64,000 bases of DNA from Sipunculus nudus (GCA_026874595.1 CM049307.1:61222370-61286369), one strand, 5' to 3'. Positions 37,856 to 48,387 are shown, numbered from the stretch's first letter. The notes: a model not told the origin generated them from the sequence alone. A program made the numbers and translations.

Positions 37856-37970
37856 ACCTGGCTGGGGTCCAATTGTGTAAAATCTCACCGCTTCGGCTGA
37901 GAATCAAACTCACGATCTTTCGGCTGTGAGTCCTGCATGTGCCCTACCCCTGAGCCACAGAAGTCGGTTC
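37856..37970 (-). mobile_element. tRNA-derived SINE, truncated (copy in unit C)
   Basis: The tRNA-like head is best preserved here: gtggctcaggggtaggg as box A and gagtttgattctc as box B, with a 4-5 bp T-arm. The 3' body is lost at the large deletion in unit C. Confidence 0.75.
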
Positions 37971-39767
37971 TTTACGTTTGCAAATCCTCTGGATAGTAGT
38001 TGGGTTGTATAGAACGATGGACGAGCTCTGGTTCATACCTGGTGCAGCTTATGACTGCCGTGTCATTATATAAGCTAAAAAAGTTTTTTTTTAGGCTTAC
38101 AGGTGTGATTTCACGTAAACTTTAAACAACTGGATAATGGGCGCTTCATGGTGTTTTTGAAAATAATTTGAGCAAATATCGGTTTTGTTTATTATATTTT
38201 TATCAATTTATTTTCTCACAGCATAGTTCTAATATCATCATTTAAAATTATTAAATGGTTCTGATTTATTACACTCCTCAACAGTTATAAACTAGAGTCA
38301 TTCCAGATTTCCTTTGTTTTAACTCCTGGTTTGTATAATAAGATTCTCCGAGTTTCACCACCAGGGTTCGCACAGGGCAAACAAATTGTAATCAGACCAA
38401 TTAGACCGTGGTATCGCATTTGAGCATCTAACTGTATATGTTTTTAATCCGCGACACTCGTTGGTCTGATTGAGACCCGAAAAGCGTGCTAATCAAGCAG
38501 CGGTTAAAACGAAGGAGATATGGAATGACTCCAGTGTATACCCGCTGCGTGAGGAGTCTGTGGAAGTAATGGCATGGAATCTTTGAAATGTGCATGTGAA
38601 AAAAATCCAGAAATATCGACAATAAAAATAAGGGGGAGAGGGGCCTATTTTTTCAAAAATATGTTTGAAGTTCCGTGTAAAACTAATGGACAAAAAAATC
38701 CTATAACAACAAGTAATGTAAGAATAAATGTAAAATAAAAGATCAGATCATGCATAAATCCAAGTTATATAAATTAAGTCGACCCCTTAGTCAAAGTCGT
38801 GTTGTATGACATGAATGTATTTATAATACTAATTGTTACAGAAGGCCTTTTTGTGATCCTTGCCAAGCAGGGCCTTTCTTTGAAATTTCATAGAAACTCC
38901 ACAATTCACTCTATAACCGTTTATCCCCGTTCGTGCGTGTGTATGTTCGCAGCATAACTCATACAACCATGGACTTAATATCGTAAAATTTCCGGACAGT
39001 TCGGGAAAGGGCCAATGAAAAATTTATTTAATTTTTGTGTGGATTTGGCACATGAACTGGAATCACGAACGTGATCTAGGAATATTCACAAATGTATAGT
39101 CAACAATGTAAGAATGAACCTATGAATATGGGCCGAATAAGTAAATGCAAACACGGGTATGGGCATCCCACAATACGGACCCCCCCCCCCCCCCCCAAAG
39201 CGATTTCTAGTCATAGTGTTTTACCTTTCTGTTTTTGTTCTTGTGTCCGTCCATTTGTAATATTGGTCCTTTTGAATTATTTGATAGAAAAGTGTAGCTT
39301 TATCGATACGTACTGGTTTTAAGTTGAAACATAAATGTATACATGTTTATACTTTTCATAAAAAAAAACAGCCAGGGCCCACCACTTTCCTCAAATGGGA
39401 GAGTTTATAGTAATAATATAATTAATACGACTAAATGACCTCTTCGTTAAAACGCAAGATTTGGATGATAAATTCAATATACCATTTCTTTTTATTCGGA
39501 CAGATATTTGATAACTTGCCCCTGTTTCTTTGAGAGATAAGCAATTTGTTCTTTGTTCTTTTCGTTCTGCACACTTTCTAGCTGCAACATGTTATGCTTA
39601 CTTTTGTGTACCTAAACCTTTCATATTGTAAGATTTGGGGCGCCAAAATTATCTCAGAAAATAAATAATTGTTTTTCTTATTTTTACCTATTTTCAAAAA
39701 TAAATGTATGTCATAAACTTCAGGGCAAACTGATACTCATTACCAACAAACTTATATATAAACTTAT

Positions 39768-39773
<6 letters not shown>

Positions 39774-39818
<45 letters not shown>
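39774..39818. repeat. (TA)n microsatellite at the deletion joint of unit C
   Basis: Lies exactly where about 0.9 kb of unit sequence is missing compared with unit A. Confidence 0.95.
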
Positions 39819-39819
<1 letters not shown>

Positions 39820-40132
39820 TTAAGTGTACTAACAGACACTATTTGCTACGAGAACATTCTTTCTCTCTGGAATTGCGCCCAAGACTGCATGGTGGCCTCG
39901 AACTTCCCACTTGAGCTGTTGCTCAATTAATTTTTCTTTTTCTTTTTTTTTATCACAACATTTTGTGAAGGCCTTTAAAGGCTTTTAATTTACAATTTAT
40001 GCATAAGGAAAGATTTCACATTCACACTAAAGAGTTAATAATCTTATTTCTTCATGAATTTTCATTCAGAAAATAGAATAAAATGCTTTATATTTGTTTG
40101 TTTTGTTTTATGAACGATCTATAAGCTTCTTA

Positions 40133-40222
40133 ATAAATATATATATATATCTATATATATATAAATATATATATATATATAAATTTATATATATATATTA
40201 TATGTCATATATATATATATTT
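40133..40222. repeat. Interrupted (TA)n tract before the MITE at 40226
   Basis: TA/TATAAA-rich stretch. Units A and B have only short AT sequence at this place. Confidence 0.85.
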
Positions 40223-40225
40223 CTC

Positions 40226-40460
40226 CAGATGCGGATCAAGGATTTAGGAAAAGAAGGGGTCCATTCCAATTACAAAAAAAAAAAGGATTCTTAGGTCCCG
40301 AAGGGGGGGGGGGGGGACAGGACCCCCTTTTTCAGTTGTCACATCTTTGCTGCTTTCAAATTATAGATTCCTTTTCCTGGCTCGAGGATCCTTTTATTAT
40401 TTCTCATTTGTCCTCCTGGGTTCGAATCCCACTTTTTCCAAAGTTATGGATCCTCCCTTG
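40226..40460 (+). mobile_element. CAG-ended MITE upstream of the intact membrane-protein gene
   Basis: Left end CAGATGCGGATCAAGGATTT, right end GGATCCTCCCTTG, about 235 bp, with an internal poly-G tract. It appears to be the unbroken counterpart of the MITE remnants in units B and C. A target duplication is not evident. Confidence 0.65.
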
Positions 40461-40862
40461 TACTAGCATACAAACGCAGTGAGAAGCTTACGTAAGCGGC
40501 TCAATGACACTGCGGTAAAAGGTGAAAGGTCATCATAAAGTAGATCAAGCAGTACTAGCTGATGTTTTTGCATATATCACTCGACCGTATCTTCAATTTA
40601 GACTTTCATGCTTGGTAACTTCACAATTAAGCCTGCCAACAAGCAGAAAGTTCATCAGAGCAGTTCGAATGTATTTGGTGTGTACATGTCTCGCGGTGGT
40701 GGCTCTAAGGACAAAGTATAAACAAAAGTGCACTGAAATATTCTGGAAATATACTGAATTCTGGAATTTTATTACAAGGATATCTGTAAATACAAGGGTA
40801 TCGTCGTTTCCCCGACGCCTGCAGAAGAGAACGTGTATTTCAGGGTTGTTTTGGCCAAAGAA

Positions 40863-41777
40863 ATGCCAGTTATACCAAATATAACAGTGTTGCCAGAGGC
40901 AACGGCAGGTATAGTTACGACAACGTCAGATTCGTCTACTTTTGGGAATCTGACAAGCAACTCTAGTTTTGAATCATCTACCGATGATGAGTATAACAGT
41001 GTTGGGGCTGCATGGTTCCTCGTCGCCGTGATTCTGGTATATGCGGCGGCTATAATTTTCTTGCTCGGTTCCCTCTCACGGCGAAGCGATCACAAGGACA
41101 CAGAAGAAAAGGTCCACGAGTATATGGACAAACTTGAGGACTTCAGGTATAATGTATGTAAGGATAACCTAAAGATAATGAAGATGAAATTCATTGACAT
41201 CCCGGGGCCTTCTCGTGAGAATAACGAATCGTCAAGTGAGTCATCGAGTGATAATGACAAATTCTGGACCAAAACAAGATCTGCTAGAGACAGGCAGAGG
41301 CCTAGGCAGGAGGCATTACGGAGCAAGACGGTAAGAGGATCACAAAAGTTACCTTTCAGCAGCTTCCATTCCTCTTTAACAAGTACAAAAGGAGCCACTG
41401 GTCTTCCAAAATATTCCGATTGCGTGTCCAACCCCGGTCGCTTCACCAATTCAAATAGCAATTTTGGAAGGAACGATTTAGGACTTCAGCCAGGGTTGGA
41501 ATTAAACATTCAACAACTAACAGAGGCTTTAAATACGATCCAAAAGCTTGAACCTGCCCTTCTAGAATTATTGAAGCTGAAAGAGTTGGTGAGAGATGAT
41601 AATAGCCCCCGTGATATCAGATATAAGAGCGATTCATGTCGCTATGACAACCTTGCATTTGAAAATAAAGCCGAAGATACAGTGAGTACTGTAACGCAGG
41701 GAGACTCAGTTTCCAGAGAGGAAAGGTCTGAGAGCTTTTTTGAGACAGGGCTCGATGATGAAGTGATTCATGTGTGA
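40863..41777 (+). CDS. Single-pass membrane protein of unknown function, 304 aa
   Basis: The open frame ends with TGA at 41775-41777. ATG 40863 is chosen because a clear acceptor (gtgtatttcag|ggttg, edge 40844) lies 19 nt upstream and the -3 base is a purine. There is no N-terminal signal peptide. Residues 1-47 are Ser/Thr/Asn-rich with three N-glycosylation sequons (N6, N29, N33); residues 48-71 are the only membrane span; SRRSDHK follows, so the N-terminus is probably outside. The cytoplasmic part has an acidic Ser cluster (about 119-132), a basic stretch (137-160), a Leu-rich amphipathic helix (about 211-245) and a YDNL tyrosine-sorting-like motif (261-264). The layout (short glycosylated ectodomain, one span, basic then amphipathic tail) loosely recalls KCNE channel subunits, but I see no diagnostic match. 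Partial pseudogene copies lie upstream at 32.4 and 37.1 kb. Confidence 0.72.
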   Translation: MPVIPNITVLPEATAGIVTTTSDSSTFGNLTSNSSFESSTDDEYNSVGAAWFLVAVILVYAAAIIFLLGSLSRRSDHKDTEEKVHEYMDKLEDFRYNVCKDNLKIMKMKFIDIPGPSRENNESSSESSSDNDKFWTKTRSARDRQRPRQEALRSKTVRGSQKLPFSSFHSSLTSTKGATGLPKYSDCVSNPGRFTNSNSNFGRNDLGLQPGLELNIQQLTEALNTIQKLEPALLELLKLKELVRDDNSPRDIRYKSDSCRYDNLAFENKAEDTVSTVTQGDSVSREERSESFFETGLDDEVIHV

Positions 41778-41987
41778 GCAGTATTAAGCTATAGTCACTC
41801 TACCCGGTATATATATGTTACACATTACATTTGAGTCCAACAAGTAATGAAAAAAGGAAAGGGAGACTTTTGTTTCTGTGCTGACTTCAGTGACCACATA
41901 GAAACTCCAAGTGCCTATATCTCTATACCGATTGTTTTTTATGAAAAGCTTATGTATGGATCAATGTACTGGTATATATGTGGTTTA

Positions 41988-42240
41988 AAGGGATCCATTC
42001 ACAAACCAGGTTTGTAATGTATACATGAATTATTGTGTTTTCAAATTGAAATATTACGGAATATGCCAATATTTCGTTCTAAAACCGTTTGCTTACTCCT
42101 CAACATAGTGAGCACGCGCCACCTGGTAGCCGTACCGTGCAACTTAAAAAATCATGATTGTATTCAAGCTTTCAACTCGTTTTTAAATTTGTTCTATATT
42201 GGTTCCTTAATTTTCTTCTCCTTGTTTGGGAGTTGAAAGA
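41988..42240 (+). repeat. Interspersed repeat (copy 1) downstream of the membrane-protein gene
   Basis: Shares with 49103-49410, in order: aaaggg..c.attc.c.aaccaggt, aaaccgtttgcttactcct, gtagccgtaccgtgcaac, tcaagctttcaac and ttctccttgttt. A weaker start of the same family (ttaaaggggctattca) is at 26047. Confidence 0.7.
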
Positions 42241-42706
42241 GCACATTTTTCGGGGGAACTTCAGGCATAATGAACAAATAGCCTGAGACAATACACTTGC
42301 AAATGTTCATGTACTTTTAATGTTGCATCTATATATTTTTATTGATACCAATATGGGACTTTGCCTATTTATCTTAAATGTAAGAAATCTTGATTAGAAT
42401 ATGAACAGAAAGGCCAGATTCTGTTTTTAGAATACGGGTCGTTTTTATTGTTAAATACCATCGTTAAAGATGGGAAAACATAATTTTGTTTAATATTCGT
42501 AACTAAACATTTTGGTATATCATACGTTTAATTAATGTATGTATACATTTCAGTGGTATCATTTTGTTTGTTCAGTACATTGCCACGCAAAAGTTTATTT
42601 CTTCATGCTGTTGACTATTGCTTCTCCCTCCCCCACCGCCCTCCCCCCCCCCCCCCTCGCTCTCTCTCTCTCCGTTCATGAAACAAATAGGGATATCATA
42701 AAACTA

Positions 42707-42712
42707 AATAAA
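42707..42712 (+). terminator. Candidate poly(A) signal for the single-pass membrane protein gene
   Basis: AATAAA on the plus strand about 930 nt downstream of the stop codon, after a (CT)n/C-run stretch. A repeat element lies between (41988-42240), so the true 3' end could be earlier. Confidence 0.3.
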
Positions 42713-42719
42713 AATTCTT

Positions 42720-44176
42720 GAATCTCCTATTTTAATTTTATAATATACTTAGTGCTTTACCATCCCATTCATTTCTTTTATATTATTAGTATTAATGTTC
42801 ACACCTAAAGAAGTGCACAATATATGTACTTATGTTCGGACACATGATATGACTTCTCCCATATTATATATAAGTATATGTAAACAAGAAGACCCACTGA
42901 AATGTCCTAATAGTGGATAAATCGTTAACAATGTGCATGCAATGCTGTGACTTATCTCGTAGACCTTATATCAGGTGAGGACAGGAAACATGTCCCTCTC
43001 ACTTGTTCAGGCGATAGGGGACCCATCAAGTTTTAAGAGGAATAAACAATCTCTGTTTACATATCAGTTTCAAGATAACATCGTTATCCGGATTATAATT
43101 CTTCATGTTTTCCTGGACAACCTTTCAATATTGCATTTCATATTGAGATGGTGTGCGATTAAGATGCGTATATTGCCTCGCTGAACTAGCATTAATGTAA
43201 GTATATACTGTGTGTTGTTAAATGTTTGTAAATGAGACGATTTAAATCAAATTGAAATTGTTTGATAAATTAGCAAAAATTATTTTTGGATAACAAAATA
43301 TATATCCCGAATATGTGATGAGACTACACAAAATACAAAATATATTTGGGGGGTCGGGGGGGATTTTGTTGCCCTGAAGAAATTATAAGCGGGTCTTTTT
43401 TCAAGGGGCGGGTGCTTGTGTCCATATACTGCATAAATTAAATCCCCCCCCACACAAACACATACACATATACACACATTTTCTCTACCAAGACCAGCGT
43501 GAAAGCATGTAATTCAAAGTGAGGTCAAATAACAAGGGTATATAACAAGATGCAAATATCTAAAACCTGTCATTTACCATCCCCCCCCCCCCCCAGCACC
43601 TCCCCTCCGGATACCAATCCAACTTTTGAAGCTGAACTGTTTCTGTATCATATACGTATCATTATGGTTTATAATTGGGTGTATATAATGTACGTTTTCT
43701 TGAGAATCGAATTTCGTCAGTTAGTAGCCACAGAACGACGCAGAGGGCGAGTGACGCACGCTAGATTTTCGTATGCGTGTTTGTGTGTGTTTTAAGGCGC
43801 GAATATATTTTGCCCGAAAGATGTAGCCTTCGGAAAGGACGCTCCGTGCCAATTAAGGTTTGGAAAATATAAGGTATTGGGCTGATATAGGGCCGAGCTC
43901 TAGCGCTTTTCATATATTATTAGAATATAATGATTGAAAATGTGAGAAAATATTTAATTTGAGCAGAGAGAAGTCTGAAGCATTTGATAAATAATGTAAA
44001 TTAAATGATGGATTATGTGAGTATTATATATCGAAAATATTTTTGTGCTCCGACCCCTTAAGCCTCTAAAATGTGATGGTACTTGCTTGATTAAGCATAG
44101 AAACCTTTATAACCAGGTCACCTAAAAATCTGTATGCTCTAAGTGGTAGTTGAAGCAGTCTAACGCTTGAACTTAC
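42720..44176. other. Intergenic, no gene seen
   Basis: AT-rich sequence with C runs (near 43443, 43580-43594) and a few short repeats. No exon with supporting splice sites recognised. Confidence 0.55.
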
Positions 44177-44359
44177 CAGGGGCGGATCCAGGATTTAGGA
44201 AAGGGGGGGGGGGTCCAACCGAGCAAGACTTATGAAAACCCTTAAAAAAAGGTCCCCAGGTCTGGTACAGGGAAGGGGGGGGGGGGGCGGTCCAGGTGGC
44301 AAATTTTAGCCTGAAGTCCCCCTGGACCCTCCCCCCCCCCCCCCCCGGATCCGCTTCTG
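44177..44359 (+). mobile_element. CAG-ended MITE with 5-bp target duplication CTTAC
   Basis: A 183-bp element. Left end CAGGGGCGGATCCAGGATTT, right end GGATCCGCTTCTG, giving inverted termini over about 13 bp. Direct repeats CTTAC at 44172-44176 and 44360-44364 flank it exactly. The interior has long G and C runs able to pair with each other. CAG...CTG ends recall hAT elements, although a 5-bp duplication is not the usual 8. Confidence 0.85.
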
Positions 44360-44936
44360 CTTACAAGAAGAATCACCTCCATGTTGAAGAGAGAGACTGA
44401 TGAAATGAATGGGAATAAAAATGGAGTGGTGCGAAATCATGCCGTCAGATGTCGCGCTGTACGACAGTAGCAGAAAGGAGAGGGGAGAGAGAGTACCGCG
44501 TCTCTGGTTTATTCTAAAAATATGGACTCCTTCTGGACAGCAGGAGCATTCGCATATGTTATTTTTAGGGTACAGCTCGAGAGGATGAAAATTCAAGAAA
44601 AGAGGCCTCCTCCTCATATTAAAAGACCTGATTTGAAGATTATTGCAAAAAACATATCGAGCGTAACCCTGATCATTTTCATGATAAAAATTAAATATAC
44701 ACTCGCCCGTGTAAGACTGTTTTATGTGTTTACAAGCGTGACTTTAACAAGCTGAAACTGATTTTCACACCAGAATTCTGTATGTTGGTATGCCGCGATA
44801 GCATTGTGACGTATGCCCTGTAGCGGACAACTTCCAACCAATCAGTGCGCGAGAAATTTACACACATGCGTACCCGCCTGTTTTCCGTCCAGTCCCGTGA
44901 GCAGACGACAGCAGACGGTCCAGATTATTAACAACA

Positions 44937-45210
44937 AACCTACCTCCCACCTAACAAGCTCACGTTGATCACGTATATGCTACTGGCGACCATGTACTGT
45001 GACCGCAAAGTGTAAACAATATATGTATATAGGCCTAACCGCCCGGGACTAGTCACGTTTGGTGACGCAAAGGTACTTCACACAGCCACACCGTTTGATA
45101 TCTGAGTAGTAGTAAGTTGTGGAACTGCTAAACAACAACAACTGTCATTATGAAGTAAAGCAGCCGCTATGTGTGAACATCAAACACAGTTGACAACAGT
45201 TGTGGCTATA
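44937..45210 (+). promoter_or_regulatory. Candidate promoter/first exon, copy 1
   Basis: Upstream are a CCAAT-type box (ccaaccaatcag, about 44836) and tgacgta. The segment runs from cctacctcccacctaacaagct to gttgacaacagttgtggct and is followed by a strong plus-strand donor CAAG|GTAAGT (exon edge 45227). A near-copy lies at 45448. No coding frame. Any transcript on this strand would run toward the antisense CSGALNACT, so it may be a lncRNA. Confidence 0.35.
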
Positions 45211-45447
45211 CACGTATTCCTTACAAGGTAAGTAAACTGATTGATTAAATTAATTGTAAACAATTAGACGAACAATATACTGTGGAAGTGGTTAATATGG
45301 CATGTCTGAATTTTCGCGCTTTTTTCATTTTACAGCATTAGCGCAGTTCGAATTTTCGCGCAAACCAGTATGTATTGTATAGGTGATTTATTTTGAATCA
45401 AATTATAACAATATTTCAACGAATATATAACAGATAGGTTTGAAGCG

Positions 45448-45709
45448 CAACCTACCTCCCACCTAACAAGCTTGCGTTGATCACGTATATGCTACGGGCG
45501 ACCATATACTGTGACCGCAAGGTGTAAACAACATGTAGATAGGCCTAACCTCCCGGGACTGATCACGTTTGGTGACGCAATGGTACAGCCACACCGTTTG
45601 ACATCTGAGTAGTAGTAAGTTGAAGAACTGCTAATCAACAACTGTCATTATTAAGTAGAAGCAGCCGCTATATGTGTAACATCAAACACAGTTGACAACA
45701 GTTGTGGCT
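45448..45709 (+). repeat. Direct duplicate of the 44937 segment, copy 2
   Basis: About 262 bp aligned end to end with copy 1 (gttgatcacgtatatgcta, gtgaccgcaa, gatctgag/catctgagtagtagtaag, cagttgacaacagttgtggct). It carries small indels and no GTAAGT donor after its end. The 237 bp between the copies is unrelated. Confidence 0.85.
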
Positions 45710-46133
45710 TGCTTTCCGTCGTACTTCAAAGCCCCGCAGGGTTGGGATCGGGGGTTTTTAATCGGTTATTAATCCGTGACAATAACTGCTGTACAGTCGG
45801 TCTCATTGAAGGACGATACAGTTGATGCACTCTGCTGCTCTGTGTGATTATTTAACAGTTGTTGCTTCCGAAACAAATCTATTTAGTCGTATTCATTGCC
45901 TCCGCCAAGAAGATATGCGTTCATAAATATATCCATTCGTATCATTGACAACTCGTATTGTTTTTCTTTGTATATTACTATTACATTAACAATGCCAACA
46001 CAATTTTTCCCCAGACATCTTTCTAGAATAGCAACGGATTTTCATTAGAGTTTAATATATCAAAATTCAAGAAGCTCAGCTAAAAGAAACAATGAATGTA
46101 TTATAAGTATGACACACGGGAGAATGGAATGGC

Positions 46134-46139
46134 TTTATT
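46134..46139 (-). terminator. Polyadenylation signal AATAAA of CSGALNACT
   Basis: Minus-strand AATAAA 38 nt after the stop codon. It implies a very short 3' untranslated region if used. Confidence 0.5.
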
Positions 46140-46176
46140 GTATATATATTCAAGTATATATGTCATCAAATGATTT

Positions 46177-47484
46177 TTATGGAGGAGAGGTGGTTCTGTT
46201 ATTCATATTTTTCAAATACGCATCAATCTCATCTTTAAAGGCCAGAATTCCCAGGTGGTACTGCGAGGCCTCGGTTATTGCTTTGGTGGCGAGGCAGGAG
46301 CGGAGTTGCTCTTTTGATAATTTTTTATCACACACTTTCTCGTGCCATAAATGAAATATCCCGGGGTCCACAGCTCTAATAATCATCATGTTACTTTTAA
46401 TATATTTTCTGTACAACAACACGTCCTCCTTTCCCCAGCCAACAACTTGTTTGTCAAAGCCACCGATATTGAAAAAATCGGAGCGGTACAGGCAAGCCAT
46501 TCCATATCCAAAATCTCTCCAGAAACCGGTAAATTTTGTGATCTTTAGTTGCGCGTCCTCTGGTGGAATAGCCTGCCCTTGTTCCCCATATATGATTGAA
46601 GGATTATACAAGCTAAACACAATGGGATAATACACACGTTTACCCTTCTTAGCATTTAGTCGGCATCGCTCCAAAACTTCCGGTTTGAAGGCAATGTCTA
46701 CGTCACAGAAGAACATCAGTACATCCCCCTCTGACCACTTCTCGGCACCCACTTGTAAACCTCGTCCACGTGAGAAAGTCTCGTTTAAAGGGATGATTTT
46801 CCATTGTGAAAAACTATGCTTTTTAGAAACCGCTTCCAGTGTTCGCTTCACAGCGCCGAATCCCTTTTGACCAAAGTATACCACGGTCAGAAACACGTGT
46901 TTGTCCTCCACAATGCAAACATGGATGAATCGTTTCATAAAGTTTCCGAATGTTTGAATTTTTCCAGACAATGGCACAATTAAGTTGATTAATTTAGTCT
47001 TAACAGGCTGGGTTTCACTCAAAATAAGATTCAGCGGCCCATAGGGCCTCAAAGTAGTGACTTTTCTGTATGTATTATATACTCCTGGTTCTTTGAAATA
47101 TAACTCATATTGGTTACCGTATGTTGGGACCGAACGGAAATACCCCTCCACGAAATTTTTGGCACTAAAACGTATCTTTCCTTTTGGAACGTTTTTATTC
47201 AGTTCAGAGGCTGCAAACTCCACCACGCCCAGGAGATCGGTTTTGGTGCTACCAAACATATTTGCCACTGGGTTTTTACCGTTAGGCGTGTTCGCTTTGC
47301 TTAATTTATTTGCTGTAAAATGAGAGAAGGAAATCTGTTCAAACTCATTTTGGTACTTCTTTCCTGCTGTGAGCTCAGCCTCTTTTTGTATACGCATGAA
47401 GTGTGTCTCAAAAGTCCGCAGCCGCTCCATGCAATCGTGGCCGGTGGTGCCCGGGTGTGCCAGCTGTTTCCTTAGTTGTAAAAC
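46177..47484 (-). CDS. CSGALNACT: CSGALNACT exon 2: stem and complete catalytic domain
   Basis: A 1,308-nt terminal exon (acceptor tatcgcag|gtttta) ending in TAA at 46179-46177. It carries all catalytic motifs without frameshift. The NRT sequon three codons from the C-terminal TSPP is a possible N-glycosylation site. Confidence 0.95.
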   Translation of the reverse strand, partial: VLQLRKQLAHPGTTGHDCMERLRTFETHFMRIQKEAELTAGKKYQNEFEQISFSHFTANKLSKANTPNGKNPVANMFGSTKTDLLGVVEFAASELNKNVPKGKIRFSAKNFVEGYFRSVPTYGNQYELYFKEPGVYNTYRKVTTLRPYGPLNLILSETQPVKTKLINLIVPLSGKIQTFGNFMKRFIHVCIVEDKHVFLTVVYFGQKGFGAVKRTLEAVSKKHSFSQWKIIPLNETFSRGRGLQVGAEKWSEGDVLMFFCDVDIAFKPEVLERCRLNAKKGKRVYYPIVFSLYNPSIIYGEQGQAIPPEDAQLKITKFTGFWRDFGYGMACLYRSDFFNIGGFDKQVVGWGKEDVLLYRKYIKSNMMIIRAVDPGIFHLWHEKVCDKKLSKEQLRSCLATKAITEASQYHLGILAFKDEIDAYLKNMNNRTTSPP

Positions 47485-48387
47485 CTGCGATAAAATGATT
47501 TATCATCATTTAACAACAGCTGTATATCAACAAGAAATAAAAGAAAAGCCTGATTATTGTAACATTAATATAAATTTTAAAAGCAGATTGGTAATATTGG
47601 TGATATATAGGCCCACAATTCAACACACTTTGTAACTTTCTACCAGAAACCCCATGCAAAGCAGAGAAACCAGGGAGTCCGTATATGGACCTTTACAAAT
47701 TTAAACAATTCACTGGTAAGGTGTATCGGTTTGTGATTCGGTATATGCATAACATTACGATTTTAAATTAGCCGCATGAGAGAGAGAGAGAGAGAGAGAG
47801 ACTATTCTTAACTTGTTGGAGCAATACAAATCACTCAGACTCAATTACATCGTCAGGAACCCAACCAATGAATTGACGGACAAATAATAATCCTGATTGA
47901 TGATCAATACATTTAGCCTAAATGATTTATTACACACTTGCCAATAAAAAATAATGCACCTCTAAAGCTCATTCTTTATACATGTAAAGCAATTTGTTTA
48001 AACAAATATATTGTTCATTCTTGTAGTTCAGTCGCATAATTCATTGAAGGCAATACAAGTGAATTTCTGGTCATTTGTTATTGAAAAAAATACATTTTCA
48101 TCTTTGGGAAACGTCTTGCTTCATTCAAATTATATTTTACATGCAAGGTGGTGTCCCATTGTGTTATGTCTCAAGCGATTCCATATGTTAACACTGGAGC
48201 CTCCCACCTGCTGTCGTAAACGCGCCAGTTCTTTGTGTGTTGGTGATTCTCCGACAGATGACGCCATCCACCACCTGTGGGACGAGACCTCGCAGTGGAG
48301 TAGAAGGACCCCCAAACTGACGCAGAGAAGCGACAACAAGAACACGAGGCGAGAGGAGGCCACCCTGCGGTTCAGGCATGAGCCCAT
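46177..48387 (-). CDS. CSGALNACT: Chondroitin N-acetylgalactosaminyltransferase (CSGALNACT family), two coding exons
   Basis: Exons 48387-48208 and 47484-46177 join in phase 0 to 495 aa. Residues 14-31 form the signal anchor of a type II Golgi enzyme. A stem with heptad-like Leu/Arg/Gln repeats follows (HKELARLRQQ, VLQLRKQL). The catalytic domain starts near 228 (LIVPLSGK), with metal-binding DVD at 321-323 in FFCDVDIAF, then FWRDFGYGMACLYRSDF (about 381-398) and GWGKEDVLLYRKYI (about 409-422), the GT7-like C-terminal signature of chondroitin GalNAc-transferases. The family adds GalNAc to the tetrasaccharide linker and chain of chondroitin sulphate using UDP-GalNAc and Mn2+. Length is slightly below the roughly 530-540 aa of the vertebrate enzymes. 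No key residue appears lost. Whether it equals CSGALNACT1 or 2 cannot be said; an invertebrate single copy is likely. Confidence 0.95.
47779..47801. repeat. (GA)n microsatellite upstream of CSGALNACT exon 2
   Basis: About eleven GA units inside the 723-bp intron between the two coding exons. The rest of that intron shows nothing else. Confidence 0.9.
48208..48387 (-). CDS. CSGALNACT: CSGALNACT exon 1 (coding): cytoplasmic tail, TM anchor, stem start
   Basis: Sixty codons. The ATG at 48387-48385 lies 15 nt inside an exon whose acceptor is cttccttacag|ataggc (exon edge 48402), so at least one upstream non-coding exon must exist. Tail MGSCLNRRVASSR, then a Leu/Val-rich anchor. The exon ends in CAG before donor gtggga. 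Confidence 0.9.

Larger units (their letters stand above)
36975..40225 (+). repeat. Segmental duplication unit C (internally deleted)
   Basis: Same order as B (MITE, gene fragment, unit) but only 3.25 kb because of two deletions. At about 37845-37856 roughly 1 kb present in B (about 33100-34118) is missing, with a short scrambled insert at the joint. At 39740-39820 about 0.9 kb present in A (31080-31970) is replaced by a (TA)n tract. Unit C ends at the MITE upstream of the intact gene. Confidence 0.85.
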
